In this document: piece after piece, positions 12,111-24,700 of the stretch
Layout: the number at the start of each line of letters is the position of its first letter
Numbering within the stretch: the first letter of the stretch is position 1
NCBI GenBank assembly: GCA_002633005.1
Contig: NMRA01000850.1
Span: 1 to 55,525, forward strand
Length of the DNA stretch: 55,525 nucleotides
Source: Phoronis australis
Taxonomy: Eukaryota; Phoronida; Phoronidae
Reading direction: 5' to 3'
The notes under the pieces: model-generated
Told to the model about the DNA's origin: nothing
The model's database searches: none
The model's input: only the letters and a program-made list of their open reading frames with translations
Program-made: the position numbers and the translations under genes

Positions 12111-12660
12111 TACCATATTGCAAATTTAAGTCATTCCCAGCAAACGTATTGTGTGATGTGTCACTAGGTCACAGTTAGTGTTCAGAAAACTCAGTTATGT
12201 CAGAATTTATGATCTTGTCTACAGGTTGTTATTTGATGTGATAGTAAATTTCAAATTTTAATATATTTACAGCTATGGTCTGCGATAAGCTCGTTGTTGT
12301 TTTCGCTCAGATTGTACTGTTTGGTAGGCACATTGTTGCTTTTTGCGTCACTGATGCTAATACACATAATCAAGGCCTTTTTGGAGAGTTTAGTGATTTT
12401 CTGTGATTGCTGTAATTTTTTCGTTTCTTTCCAGAATTCCCTCATTAAAATATTACTATAAGTGAAGTAGTTGACTGTCTTAAGTTTGGTTGTCTTACTA
12501 TAAACCCACCTATCATAAAACAACCCTTGATTTGTACCACCCAAAATTAAAAAGTTGGTGTCAATTTATTCTTTGGCCAATCCAGCAGACGTGGCCCTGC
12601 ATACTGTTACCTAAGTTCGAAATTCAAGTCAGGGAGAGATTTAAGTTAACAGTATATTAC

Positions 12661-12817
12661 AGGGGTGGATTTAGGATTTTTTAAAAGGGGGCCGGATTAA
12701 GGATTTTTAAAAGGGGGGTCCAAGTCAACAATTTGAAAATTCTAGATTTGATATTCATTAATATCAAAGGAAAAGGGTGTGCCTGGACCCCCTTGACCTC
12801 TCTTGAATCCGCCTATG
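12661..12817. mobile_element. Short inverted-repeat element, about 155 bp
   Basis: The left end reads AGGGGTGGATTTAGGATTTT with G-runs. The right end is the complement of CATAGGCGGATTCAAGAG with matching C-runs. The ends are imperfect inverted repeats with GGCGGATT-like cores, typical of small non-autonomous elements. No coding content. Confidence 0.5.
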
Positions 12818-13591
12818 TATTAACACATCCTTTCTTTGTCAAGATAAAAAATATCACAAATTGAAACCAGTCAAGTGTGCGTTCAAAATGAAGGAACTAA
12901 TTGTTGATCGACTGAATGCGTTATCGTTAATGAGGCTTTTGTAACGAGTCTGCCAAGCTAGACAAGAAAATCAATTTTAAGAGTTGTATAACACCCCGAA
13001 GGACGACATGCTGTAGACATACACTCAACTAGACCTATAAGAACGCGATTGCAGAATGGACAAAAAAAATAAAATTGCCGGTTTATAGCGATATGCGCTT
13101 CTTGAAATATACCAGACAAGTTAAATGTAGGAGAAATCGTAATTTTGTCACAGAGTGAATATGTAGCCGTTTTTGTCTCCCCATTATTGTCTACGGACTT
13201 GTCTTCTTTTTATTTTATGTTTTTACAAACCATAATTCAAGTGAGCAAAACTATTATGTCGTGCATATGAGCTCATAGAGGGAATATATGCCTTAGTGCT
13301 GTTAATTTTCTTCCACGAATTATGCGCGTTTGGAAATAAGTTACTTACAAACTCACTCGTCTTGTACTTGACGTCATTTCTTAAGACTATAGACTTAATC
13401 GCTTGGGACACGACAGGAAATTAACTAACTATCAAGCAAATGATGCGCGCGATGTTTTCTTATTAGGCGCGGATACCTTACAGTCTGCGATCGTGCTATT
13501 GAAACTGTAGGTCTACTTATAGTGAAAGGAAATGGAAGTACCTCTGTGACAATTAGTTTTGAAGTTCTGGCAGTCTTTGAGTTATCAAGGG

Positions 13592-14650
13592 ATGGAGAAA
13601 CGTTCTGTCCTACGGTTTGATCCTGTGGTTACAGAAATTTCAGACAGTGAGTCAAAATTGGACGCATGTCCCACGAAGAAAAAAACGAAGTCGATTCTAA
13701 AAAAACGAAAAGGAGTTGAATCGGATGTTGCAAAGATCGCCACTGGACCTGATGCAAACCAAAAGAAGACAAGGTCACTGGAAACGACGGATCATTCGCC
13801 ACTGTTGCCGCCTACAATGCAATGTAGGAACGTAAATTCGTGTGAATCCTATGACATACGTATATCTTTCGACCAGTTTCTGCGTTATGAATTTCTTTCG
13901 CGCACCGGAGATTTCAAACAAATGTGTGATGAAATCGAAGCAGATGAAGTGGAAAACGAACGATTGTCGAAGGAACAAACCCTACCCAAGATTAGAATAA
14001 ACAGTGAGAATCAACGGGCACGTCAAAAACGCCACATAGCCCTCACAAAAGACGGCATGCAAAGGTCAATGCAACGGTTTGAGGGTTCAGCCGCTGCCAC
14101 TGAAGAGCTAGCAAATACGTCAGATAAAAATTCTTCGACGGATGTTTTTCCAAACGTGGACACGAAAAAGAGTCTACCGATTGATAACTCCAGGAAATAC
14201 GGGCGATCAAACATTGCTGATCTAAAATCATCGTCACAAAATTCAGAACACGCGTACACAAAAAACAGAGCAACTGAAGCAAAGTCGCGCAGAAGAAGTA
14301 AAAGAGTTATTGTCCTAGAAGACATCGATGATGGAGATAACTTTAAGATAAAAAATCAGTTGTCAAGGAAACAAACGGTGAAGTTCTTTCCTGCCGTCGG
14401 TGAAGAGTCAGAATATCGTAAGGTTGTATTTAATGACACTGGAACACCCGTTACGGTATTTATGGGTAGTCTGGACCAGAAAAGGAGAAGAAATCCTTAT
14501 GAAGGGATACGAGATTTTGACGGAAACTACCTTCTACCTACGTCTAAAAAGAAACTGATTTTTGGACTTATTTATAATAAACTTACCAAGTCATTTTATC
14601 CGCCACTGTATAGTTCAAATACTAGGAGAAGGAATTTGGGAAAGTCGTGA
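13592..14650 (+). CDS. Unrecognised basic, probably disordered protein; intronless
   Basis: A single open frame from ATG 13592 to TGA 14648-14650, 352 aa, with a poly(A) signal about 145 bp downstream. The frame is longer at the 5' side but has no earlier ATG, so 13592 is the likely start; a short upstream ORF (ATG at 13532) precedes it. The protein is rich in Lys, Arg, Ser, Asp and Glu, with little hydrophobic sequence apart from YEFLSRTGDFKQ (about 105) and a C-terminal LIFGLIYNKL...YPPLYS patch. Near residues 31-40 it reads KTKSILKKRK, which fits the [G/S]IL[R/K] docking motif for protein phosphatase 1. I see no clear RVxF partner motif. Clusters such as SRRRSKR suggest nuclear import. I do not recognise the family. 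A nuclear regulator is a guess. Confidence 0.7.
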   Translation: MEKRSVLRFDPVVTEISDSESKLDACPTKKKTKSILKKRKGVESDVAKIATGPDANQKKTRSLETTDHSPLLPPTMQCRNVNSCESYDIRISFDQFLRYEFLSRTGDFKQMCDEIEADEVENERLSKEQTLPKIRINSENQRARQKRHIALTKDGMQRSMQRFEGSAAATEELANTSDKNSSTDVFPNVDTKKSLPIDNSRKYGRSNIADLKSSSQNSEHAYTKNRATEAKSRRRSKRVIVLEDIDDGDNFKIKNQLSRKQTVKFFPAVGEESEYRKVVFNDTGTPVTVFMGSLDQKRRRNPYEGIRDFDGNYLLPTSKKKLIFGLIYNKLTKSFYPPLYSSNTRRRNLGKS

Positions 14651-14793
14651 CATGTGCTACTTATCATTAGTTTTCATCATCAGAATGCGGTCTCTACTCA
14701 GTCATATTGTCTAAGTGCTGTGTAGACCTGTATCAGAATGTTTTGTCAAGTCCATTGTCTTATAATGCGCATGTCTGAGTCTGCTTTTGCAGA

Positions 14794-14799
14794 AATAAA
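14794..14799 (+). promoter_or_regulatory. Poly(A) signal AATAAA for the intronless gene
   Basis: Canonical AATAAA 144 bp after the stop codon, in plain AT-rich sequence. It supports 13592-14650 being a complete transcription unit. Confidence 0.6.
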
Positions 14800-14819
14800 A
14801 ACACTAGCGTGACCGGTGT

Positions 14820-17800
14820 GATCTTCGGAAGTGTAGCGAACAGAATATATAGACAACAGAATTTTTCTTTCGTATCCCTAAAATAGTTGCACTGGTCCTC
14901 CACCATGTGATTTTAGTGGAATATATAATGACATGGAAAGTTTAGAACACCGATCATTCACAGACTATAATTATATTGAAATAAACGAAGCGATGTGTGT
15001 ATTAATAAGTTTTGATTTTAAAATGCAACTTAAATTCCATCGTGGATCCGAAACGTCGCTGGTGTCCATCTTAGATGATTAACATTTCTGGGGAGATACG
15101 AACAATCCCAGAGACTGGGCACCCCGGATTTATCTGAAATGGCGCTCTCATAATTGGGTGTATTTTCTGTCTCGACAGTTTCATTTTACCACGTTCATCC
15201 CACTGAGCAAGGTGAAAGTGCGCCCATTCGAAAGCAAATTAAAGGCGCCAGGCCATGGAAATTTGCGGCAAGTGTTGACATTTTTGTCGGGGGGAGGGGG
15301 GTGGGGGTTTCACGTTTAGCTGCCCGCACTGCAGAAGTGGCCGGAAGACTCCCTGTGATGATATTAAGATTTTCTATGGCAAAGCCTATAGTATATGCTA
15401 CTACAAGTCGGATCTAATTTTTGACGTTTTCCGTTCTACATTTGACAGAACTCAAGATAAGTGTGTATTTTTGTACCTTACGTTATGGCGAAAGTTACTA
15501 AAGTTGACTCTTGCACGATTTTGGCACCGGCGTACGTATCCGAAAATCGATTTGGCGCCGTTAAATGTGCCATTTCAACGGAGTCCTGTTTGTGCTGTAA
15601 TTCGCTCTTTTTACGCATTATTTACGCATTGTTCAGCGCAGCAGAAATGGGCCGCAATAGCACGCTGTGACGTGCAAAAGCTTACGGTACTGTGCACGCC
15701 TCCATCAGAGTCAGGACGGTGAACTTTAGTTCTATGGCGCGCAATAACAAGCATACACTGTATGTCAGCACTCCTGGATAACGAGTACTTCGCGACTTAT
15801 TCACGTGACGCAATTCACAGTTGGATTCCCGCTAATCTATGCGTGCCAAATCAAACATTTCTAATTTCTCTAGCACGCACTCCCAGACAGTTCATAGACA
15901 ATTCTTCCTCATTACGGCTGAGTTTATGATTGCCTCGATGATTTGCGTGCCAATTATAAAACATATGTCTTTGGCCACTGCACGCCACTTAATCGCTCAA
16001 GTGTTAGGGTGGTCTCCAAAATGTAGTTTGCACACGACGAGCCTTAAAATTTCAGAGTCTGAACTCAAAATCTCGAGTTTTTCCCTTTGTTCAATCTGTC
16101 ATATTCTAGGATTCATCAAGTGAGAACTAGGTCTAGACACTCATGTTATATAGTCGAGCATAGAATAATAGTTTATTATCTTGAGCTAGTACCATGAAAG
16201 GAATCCCATGCTAACAGCCTCAACCTGTCTAGTTTGGGTAACTCGACCGGTTCGATAGCCTTTAGTACGCCCGCTTCTGTAAACACTGGTGACGACAATA
16301 ATTTTTCGTTTTGAAAGTTTTTAAATCATATTTGAATAGTTCGTGAAAAATTACTCGTGTTTGTGGTTTGAATTTTGAAATTTGGACAAGAAATGTGACT
16401 TTTATAACTTAAAATCAGTAAGTTGACCATAGCCAATATTCTGTTTCATTAATTCTGCAGGGCGCGCAACATAATGGCCAATTACCAAGGACCATTAACC
16501 AGCAGTTGCAAATTTAGGAAAGTCAAGTGTCATCGAGCAATTGATTTGAATTGAAAGAAAATGTCAAAAACGATTTCAAGTTCTGAGATTGAACCACAGA
16601 CCAGTAACAGTATGTTTGAATGGCTTAAATCTTTTTACAGAATGCAGGCGTGCGTTCAGTAGACGCTAGGGAGGAAGGTTGGTTGGCATCAGACACAGTG
16701 ATGGACATGCTGCTGGGGGTTCACCCATTCCCCCTGGATCACCTTCTGGCATGAGCAAACTGAAAACAAGTAGTTGAAATCATTTGTCCGGTGTTGCGAC
16801 ATCAAATCGGCTAGTCATAAAACTGACTAAGAAGGAGCGCTCAGTGAAGTTAAATGAACTGGCCCTCTCGTTACGACATTCACGACAACTTCAAACAGTT
16901 TCATTAGTTAAAATTGTTACGATACACAGTTTCCTCTTCACGCTCAGTTAGTAAAAACGAATTTGAACTGGTTACATATTTTGGGATGTCATAAAAACCA
17001 TCAAGGGCACAGACAAAGAATTTTTCGGTGAGAAAGCAACTGAAAATGTCAATTCGTTATAATTCGCGAGACAGTATGACTCAAAAAATACCTTGCACAA
17101 TTGAACGTTTTACCGTAAAAACCACCATACTAGTAATTCCGTACACTATGAAATATATGGCAAAAACAAGAAAAATTAATAAAACTGGCCTTATACACCT
17201 GATATTCGTTGCACTAAGGTCCGACTCCACAAAATGCAACAGTAACTTTACCTCTCATTGGCTCATCCCTTGACTTGGTAAGTTATGACTAGTTTATACT
17301 TCGCGATTATACAATTTGCATGATTCGCTAGATTGAAAAAAATGAAGCTTGTCAAAACAAGTTTTATTAACAGAAAATCCTATGCATAAAAACAATTATA
17401 CAGAACGATTCCCCGAAATAGGCCCCAAACATTCAACTGCTAATATTTTTTTCCAATAGTGGCAGGAACTTCAAATTTTGCAGACTGTCACTTTTATGTT
17501 TGAGTCTACGCTGATGATGAAGTTTTTTATGCTAGTGTCTGCCGCAGCATGCCAAGAGTTTTCCCTACTCGTGTTGCATGGGCGCACTGAGGGGGGCTCG
17601 AGGGGCTCGAAGGAGCTCCTCAATTTGGCGAAATGGGCAAAAAGGTCCGCCTCAAAAAGTAAACGAGACAAAAGTCCACAAAATGTCACGGGAAGTCGGC
17701 GCAGATGCACAATTTGTGGGCCTGAACCTAGTGGCCCCATTTTTTTTGTAGTCCTCGTCAGTTGATTTCTTTCACTAAAAGGTCCGCACACCGAAAAATT

Positions 17801-19424
17801 CAAGCCCACCCCCCTATACTTTTGGCTGGGTGCGCAAATGTGTTGCATTTAGTCCTATGGAGCACCAGGAACTGTGAAATAATGTTTGTAAAGATGGGGC
17901 TCGTCCTAAGAGCACTGACTTATCTTTGAAAATTTTAAGGTTTCTTTAGTCCGTTCCAAGAACAATGAAAATCGATCGGATTTGGAAGTTTCAGTTTGGA
18001 GGTTTTGACAAATCTTAAGTATAAAATAAACCCGAGTTGGTATCTTAGAACGGGAATATGATGTGTTTGAGCTGCCAAGAAAGCATAATTGAAAAGAAAA
18101 GTCTTGTAACATTGAATTCAAACACTTTTACGGCAGGTGCTGGAAATGTCCTCCATCAGAATGTAGGCAAACCTCTATGCGCCTTTCCAAAGAGAAAACT
18201 GTGCTGCTCCATGAAATACATCGCGAACTCGACGCACTGCCGAAAAAAAAAACTGGTCAGCCGCTTTGGATAATATTTTGGCGCGTGCCACAGCGTTTGC
18301 TCGCAATAAAGTTGTGCAAGCCTATACAAAGTTTCGGCGCCCTGACTTAAGTAGAAATTAGCACAAAGTTTGGGGTCTGTTACAGGAGATTCGCTCTGTC
18401 GTAAACGTGTATCCAGTCGCGGATTACTTAACCCAAATTTGTGCCTTTTTATGTTTGAAAAGCATGAGCGGCGCAGCACTGAAATAAGTAGGGGCAATAG
18501 CCCACCTCTTCAGCTCTCTATGGTGCGCCGCCAATGAAAATGTAATTCGCCATTTGCTTGTCGTTCAGATTAAGCTTTCATAGAGAGTATAACCCAAAAT
18601 TGTGAAACATAAATCCGTGACAGGTTTTTTGCGAATACTCGCGGGTGTTTTAGGGTAGGTATTCAGCCGTTGGCAATAAAGGGTGGCGATTCAAAAACGA
18701 CGGAACCGGCGAAAGGGTGCATTCTTCTAAGCGATATTTCATTTTAGGTAAAACACGCAGCACAGGACCGAACTCCGCACACTGAATTTGTAAATCATCC
18801 ACAATTCTTCCATTATGCGTGTTACTTCAGAAAGAAGAACATTTCAAAATTTGAAAATTAATATTTAATTAAACAATTATATTGACCAGTCCATATTTAA
18901 TTGAATCAAGGTTATGCAGGACCTTAGAAAATTTTCAAATTTAGCTTTCCGATGCTGCTCTCAAAACAATGTTAGCAATTGTTCTTAATCTGATCCACTT
19001 TTGCATGATAGGCTACTTTCAAGTTTTTGATAAAAAAATCCAAAGTTGCACAAAACGAAATGAAATGATATTTCAGAAAACCGTGTAGTAGCGTTTTTGA
19101 GATCTCATCTTGAACATTTGTTTATGAAGGCCTACTAACCTATACAAGACGAAGTTTAAAATCGAACATTTTAATTATCGACATCTACTGTCAGGTCCAC
19201 ATCGTAGTTAAAACTCTTTGCACATCATCCTCTAGTTTTTTTTTTCTAAACCGTGTTTTTCTGGTTGTGGAGCACCGGTTCATCCTGACCCAACCTGAGG
19301 CTTCCATAACCGAGAGTTTTCGAGTCTGTGAAATCCGACGTCTGTTCTCCAACCTAGTCTGCCATCAGTTCGTTCTGTACGTCATTCTCTGTCGTTCCTG
19401 AAACCAAGGTTGTCTGGTTATGAG
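14820..19424. other. 4.6-kb stretch without a supported gene
   Basis: Several short open frames on both strands (for example 17,471-17,848 and 18,156-18,497) overlap each other and show no splice-framed continuation or family I recognise. The stretch holds a G-run tract at 15,289-15,307 and a short dispersed repeat at 18,469-18,537. Otherwise nothing was seen. Confidence 0.45.
18469..18537. repeat. Short dispersed repeat, copy 1
   Basis: GCGCAGCACTGAAATAAGTA, then an ATAGCCC-CCTC block and CTATGGTGCGCCGCCAATG. It matches 51,793-51,867 in the same order and orientation with scattered differences. Probably a fragment of a larger interspersed repeat. Confidence 0.6.
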
Positions 19425-20699
19425 TTAAGGCCTCCTCACGGCCACCTCCGGAGGCTTCCATGTCTGAGAGTGTCTGGTCATCAGGCCCGGGGGTTCTTCT
19501 AAAGCAGAGGCTGTCTCCCAGCCACAGCCTGATGCATCCATAAACGAGGTTGTGTCAAAGCATCCGTATCCACTTCCTACTTCTCCTTCCACTGTGGGTA
19601 ATCCACCGAAATCATCGTATTCACACTCGTATGTTGTTTTTTTTCGCGACCTTGCCATCATTCACGTAGCCCTGCCGGTGCTAAACTGCCTTATGCAATG
19701 GCACCGATGACCTTGAAGTGTTTTGACACTTAAAAGTCATCGATAGCATATTCATTCTTCAACCTTTATGTTTCTTACACATACGTACAATCTCCGTCAT
19801 TCAGTGTGACGTCATCCTTTTCGGTGTTAAGAACACTCACGATGCCTACATCAGCGATCCCATCATCGCCAGAGTCTGTACCAGATGCAGTGACGGTGGA
19901 AGTGGCGGCCGCGGCGACCGTGGCATTGGTGGAAGCTAGACAGTGTCACCTGAAACGTCGAAGGCACTCTTATCTTTCCCATAACTCTCTTGCTCTATAA
20001 CTATGCCATCTACAGATTCTTCCAAAGTGGCATGCGACTCTAAGTTCGCAAACATCCTCTTGGCAGGCAGGCCAGCATCTTCCATCAATGGTTCTCTTTC
20101 GAAGTCTATGGATACCGACGCAAAGTCGTTCATTTCGCTACGCATTTGTTGTAGTAAAGATCCAGTTTTCTTGTATGTTCTGCTTATTCTCCACCTAAAC
20201 CAGTACAAAATCAACAGATGAAGATATGTGTGTCAGTGCCTGCAATTACGGGCAAGTCCGGTATGCCATGCGTGGCGAGACCTTGTTGATATTGCTAGCA
20301 GGAAGGGAGTTCACCCGACCCGTTCCCAACTGCTGCAACCGTATTATTTCACATTGGCTAATGAAAGACATATATGCTTACAGAGGCTTTCGCATGGACC
20401 ATTAAAAATGAAATAGACCCTTCACCAAAATGCGGACATTGTATGAATATATTCTGCTTTGCTGACAATATTTCTTCGAATGTAATCAGAGACAGTTCCC
20501 CGAATAATCGTAATTTCTGTACGTTTCTTGAAAGATGATGTATCCACAACACCAATATACGGTGTGAAATCGATTTCAACAACTTGCATACGGCTGGAGA
20601 GCTGTTTCACATCACTCGTCGCTTTGTCCAGCGCTTCAATGAGTGTCTTCCTGTAGCCATCGCCGATGTCTTCAAGACTAACAAAGTGATTGCGAAGAT
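19425..20699 (-). pseudogene. Exons of an unrecognised gene, apparently frame-shifted
   Basis: Exon A, complement(about 20434..20699), encodes a helical segment (LEDIGDGYRKTLIEALDKA ... VVEIDFTPYIGVVD ... YIHTMSAF) and ends at TTTTG|GTGAAG. Exon B starts after a good acceptor (TACTGGTTTAG|GTGG, about 20193) in the matching phase and encodes WRISRTYKKTGSLLQQMRS and then an acidic tail. B's frame stops at 19936, but the -1 frame carries on with Ser/Thr/Asp-rich sequence to about 19785. A further segment (YECEYDDFGGLPTVEGEV, 19660 down) also reads on in the -1 frame after a CCCCC run, ending NELMAD and a stop near 19350. Exons 5' of A were not found. It is either a decaying gene or one with sequencing indels. 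The family is unknown; it may be the cytoplasmic part of a membrane protein. Confidence 0.4.
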
Positions 20700-21156
20700 C
20701 TTATTGAAAAGACATTTAGTGAGGTGAATCTTTTGTCTGAAATAGATTTTCACTCAGTTGTGATTACATTCACAGACGGGATGCTGGTAATGTAATACAA
20801 AAGTTTGAAGAGCTGTATTCAAAGAAAAACATTTTCGTATTCATTGTAACAACGAACACAACTGCGTGATTACATTAGTCAGCAATTCAGCTCGAGGAAG
20901 GTTTACGATAATAAAGGCCTTGGCGAATTCGATGTGTGTACTGAGTTTATTTCTCTACCAGTGGAAACACAAGGAAACGGTTGCACCAGTATTAGTGTAA
21001 AAACTGGGATACAGCACACCTGATACACCCATGAACATAGGCATGTAATTCATCACGTTCAAAACACAGTTCACAAGTCCAGCGGAGCTCAGTTCAACGA
21101 CTCACTACGTCGTGTCAGCCGTCTCATACTACTCAGTGCACTAGCTAGGATTATCA

Positions 21157-21304
21157 GCGCCGAGTTCGGAACGGATTTTCTGACTTTCAGTATTGGCCTC
21201 ATTTTCGTGTTGTAAAACAAGCTGAAACACCAGTTAGACTGATTTTTAGCCAAAAAAGCCAATAGTCTCTCTTCGAGAAACATGTCGTTGGCTCGCGTAG
21301 CGTA
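21157..21304. repeat. Direct repeat, copy 1 (148 bp)
   Basis: GCGCCGAGTTCGGAACGGAT through TCTTCGAGAAACATGTCGTTGGC to GCGTAGCGTA. It is about 95% identical by eye to 21,631-21,772, which lies 474 bp away in the same orientation. The differences include a few bases missing from copy 2 after TTTTCGT. Confidence 0.85.
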
Positions 21305-21630
21305 ATTTTGACGTCATTATGACGTTTGGGCGGGCCCATTGTGACGGCATGTCTTTTCTTATTTCCGGGTCCAAACTGCATCACCTACTGTCATAACACG
21401 TCATCACTAAACATCCGAATACGAATGCCAAAGACCCAAAGCTTACTAACAAAAACTTTATAGCTCATCGAGTCACAAACGAAGATTCCCGGCCGCCAAG
21501 CACGGCGCCCCGAACTCCAGGGCCTGTTTCTCGTAGACAAAAGCCGAAAGTCATCATCCGACTACGAACAGCCAAATGTCAATTTTTGTGTTATGCGTTT
21601 ATCAACTACGGATTCCTGTCTTTTGACTAA

Positions 21631-21772
21631 GCGCCGAGTTCGGAACGGATTTTCTAACTTTCAGTATTGGCCTCATTTTCGTAAAACAAGCTGAAACACC
21701 AGTTAGACTGATTTTTAGCCAAAAAGCTAATAGTCTCTCTTCGAGAAACCTGTCGTTGGCTTGCGTAGCGTA
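21631..21772. repeat. Direct repeat, copy 2 (142 bp)
   Basis: Second copy of the 21,157-21,304 unit, slightly shorter. The flanks of the two copies differ, so this is either a local duplication of one unit or two insertions of a short element. Confidence 0.85.
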
Positions 21773-24700
21773 TTGTCACGTGATCCCAGGTGGTAGGTGA
21801 ACCAGTGTCTGTGATCTGACAAGTGTGGTTTTGAGAACAGAGGCGTGAGCCGTGTCCTATATGAGTCCACGAACGAGCTTGGAGGGTGGTGAACCTGTAA
21901 GTCCGTCGATGCATGACTTGAGGCGACTGGGCCCATAACAAGGTGACTGAGAAACTATTTTCACGACAACGGAAGCTGTGTATTTTCCACAGCTAGATTG
22001 GTGTTCTTTTAACTACTAAATGAAGGCTCGACAGGGTTCAATAACGCCAGGCCGTCGTAGGACCTTACCAGAAAAGACTTCGCGAGATTACGCGAAATAT
22101 TGTAGTGTGTTTTAAATGAGAACACAAGATTTTGGCTGGATTTTTCTAGCCAGGAGACAGATACTGAACTCTACCCTAGTATGACTTCTGCTCTATTTAG
22201 TTTACATATTTTAAGTGAGATCTTAAGTGAGCCTAATTTTTTGATGCCAAGCTCGCGAAACCCATCTAGGGTGCGAATAGATCAGGTATGGATATGAACC
22301 CGAGTTTTACATTTTTTTTTCTTATATTACTGAAGGTTTTTGCACTTTTCATCTGGATGCCCTTATAATATTTCATTGGCTTCATTTTGCGTGAAAATGG
22401 TAGACCAGTCTTTCAGTGGATTTACAATTCAATTCAAAAGAAAAGTTCATTTGTTTAATAAGTTTAAAAAGCAGTGATTAACTCTGACTCAAGTTTGGTC
22501 TATTTTTCAACTTTCCTTCTGTTATTAGCTAACTTTTTGGTCCTTTTCTTTAGACGTTTCAAATCGATTGCCTCATCTATTAAACAGAATAAGGTACACG
22601 TACCACCATTACGAAATCATTTTGGTCTATTTCTTGAAGATGCGGTTGACGAAAGCAGTCATATTTACATTTGTAAAAGTCATACGTCACTAAGCTTAGC
22701 AGGTACCGAAGTTTTCTGAAAAAGCCTCTAGTCGGAGACATTGATTTTCACTAGAAGTGATTTGCGTCCAATCAGCCGCCAGGGAGCGCTTTCGGGAAAA
22801 GTGTGGACTCTTATGGTAACTGCATTGAATACTGCAGCGCTCGTAGTTTAGAAGTATCCTGTAAGAGGTATAGTTCGTTCTTGTCACCAGCTTTGCAGTT
22901 ACTGTGAAGGACAACCAGAGGTGGTCCTCTTAAGAGCCGAAAACTAAGACACAATTTTTATAATTTTCCAAATAGATAACGTAGGTGCGTAACGGTACAT
23001 AAAATTGCAAATTTGAAAATGATGCACTGATGTACGCGCCTTCCCTGTGACTTGAGTTGGTTACGGAAACGGAAATCCCGGTAAGGAATATCATGAAACA
23101 GATTTTATTAGAGTAAAAGGCCTATTATTCGATTTTAGACAGCTAACGACGGCGATATGCAAATTAACTGTAACTCTTCAATAGCAAGTGCGTCAGTTAT
23201 TTGACCTACGAACTGTGATACTCATAGCGACACCTATTGACCATTCACCACTTAATGTGAAATCGAGAAAATACCAGTGCTGGCCAATTCAAACTGGAAT
23301 AAAACGAATTCTTTGCCTGGATGATAATATTCAATCCGAATTATAACACAAGCTTTGATGAAGCATGCAACTCAATTTGGAAGATATGGCGAGCCTTTTT
23401 TCAAAGCATTTTTATTTGTTGGTTGAAATGTTTTTCGTAATCACAGAAATATAGGTATTACTCTGGTAGGGGAAACTTTAAGGTCAAAATTGTTAGGTTA
23501 AGTGATCTAGTTTTCATGTCAAGTTTAAGAAAATCTGTGACTACCCTCGGAAACTGACCAAGTAGATGCAGGTAGCTTATTTGATAAATTCCACATTTTC
23601 CCCGTTTTATCGGCGATATTTTTCTACACTTTATCGTTCCGTAGTCGGCATGGAAATGTAACCATGCCATGGAATTTTTCGGAAAGATATTACTGTGCAT
23701 GAGAGTACTTAAGGCCTAGTTAACTATACTTTCTATCAAAGCGAGTTTTGGGTCTGCAGCGCTGACCCAAATTGTTACCGCCATGTGACGTTAAGTCTAT
23801 TTGGGCCTGCACAGGGCTATAAGCGAATGTCTCTCCGAGAACAGACATATTATCGTGACAATGAGGTTGAATTTCTCAGTGATGCCTCTCACACTTTACA
23901 ACAGAAGCCAATGTATAAACATGGATATCATTAGACTTGAATCCATGCATTTCCGAGATACAGGGGATCGGGGTATGTCAAATAGTGGATGCCTTGTCAC
24001 TGTAGTCTCCGCTTGGCATGGATATTTTTGGTCCTAGCGGCGTGATAATTTTTCACTCCTGACATGTAAAATATTTTGGTCTCGTGACATGATAAATTAT
24101 AGTTTCTGGTGTGATAAATTCTGATTTTTGAGTTGCCTTTTTGGTCCCGCAAAGTTTTTAGTTGGAGTACTCCAGAATTTTTTCCTCGCTCATGAGCGTG
24201 AATCAAACTGCCGTGGGACAGACCCGCATGGTCGCTGTCCGAGTGGGCGGGCTGCCAAATTCAGTAGCGGTGTCGGACGGGAGACAGCATGGCCGGTAAG
24301 CAGCAGTCGCATTAGAAAATCTTAAACAGACAGCCGATTTGCATGTGGACGAGAAAGCAGACGTCAGAGAATATTTCTCGGCGCGCTTGATGGCCGCCGG
24401 TGCCGTCACGGATTGAAGTGAGCTATAGTCGCATTTCATGGCCTGGCTTCTAAATTATGATTGCCTTGAGATATATTTGGGGTCGTAAACCAACACACCT
24501 ACGTAGGCCTAGTAGCGTGCGAATTTCAAAATCAACGAACAACATGATGAGTCAGGCAAACGACCGGCCATAACGTTTTAAAATGGACAGTAGGCCTAAA
24601 TAGTAGGCCTAGGCCTATTCCGCGTCTTTGCCAATCAAGAGAAAATAGAAAATAGCGAACACTGAGGCTTTCATCGCGTCTCATATAAGCCACGAGCATT

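Noticed and set aside
12251-12544. Minus-strand 97-aa open frame
   Set aside because: Lys/Asn-rich as expected for AT-rich sequence, with no good splice sites in frame.
17471-17848. Minus-strand 125-aa open frame with an overlapping 95-aa plus-strand frame
   Set aside because: Both strands are open through the same GC-richer tract, there is no family resemblance and no splice context, so probably chance or an old repeat.
18156-18497. Minus-strand 113-aa open frame
   Set aside because: It ends within a dispersed repeat and nothing in the protein is recognisable.
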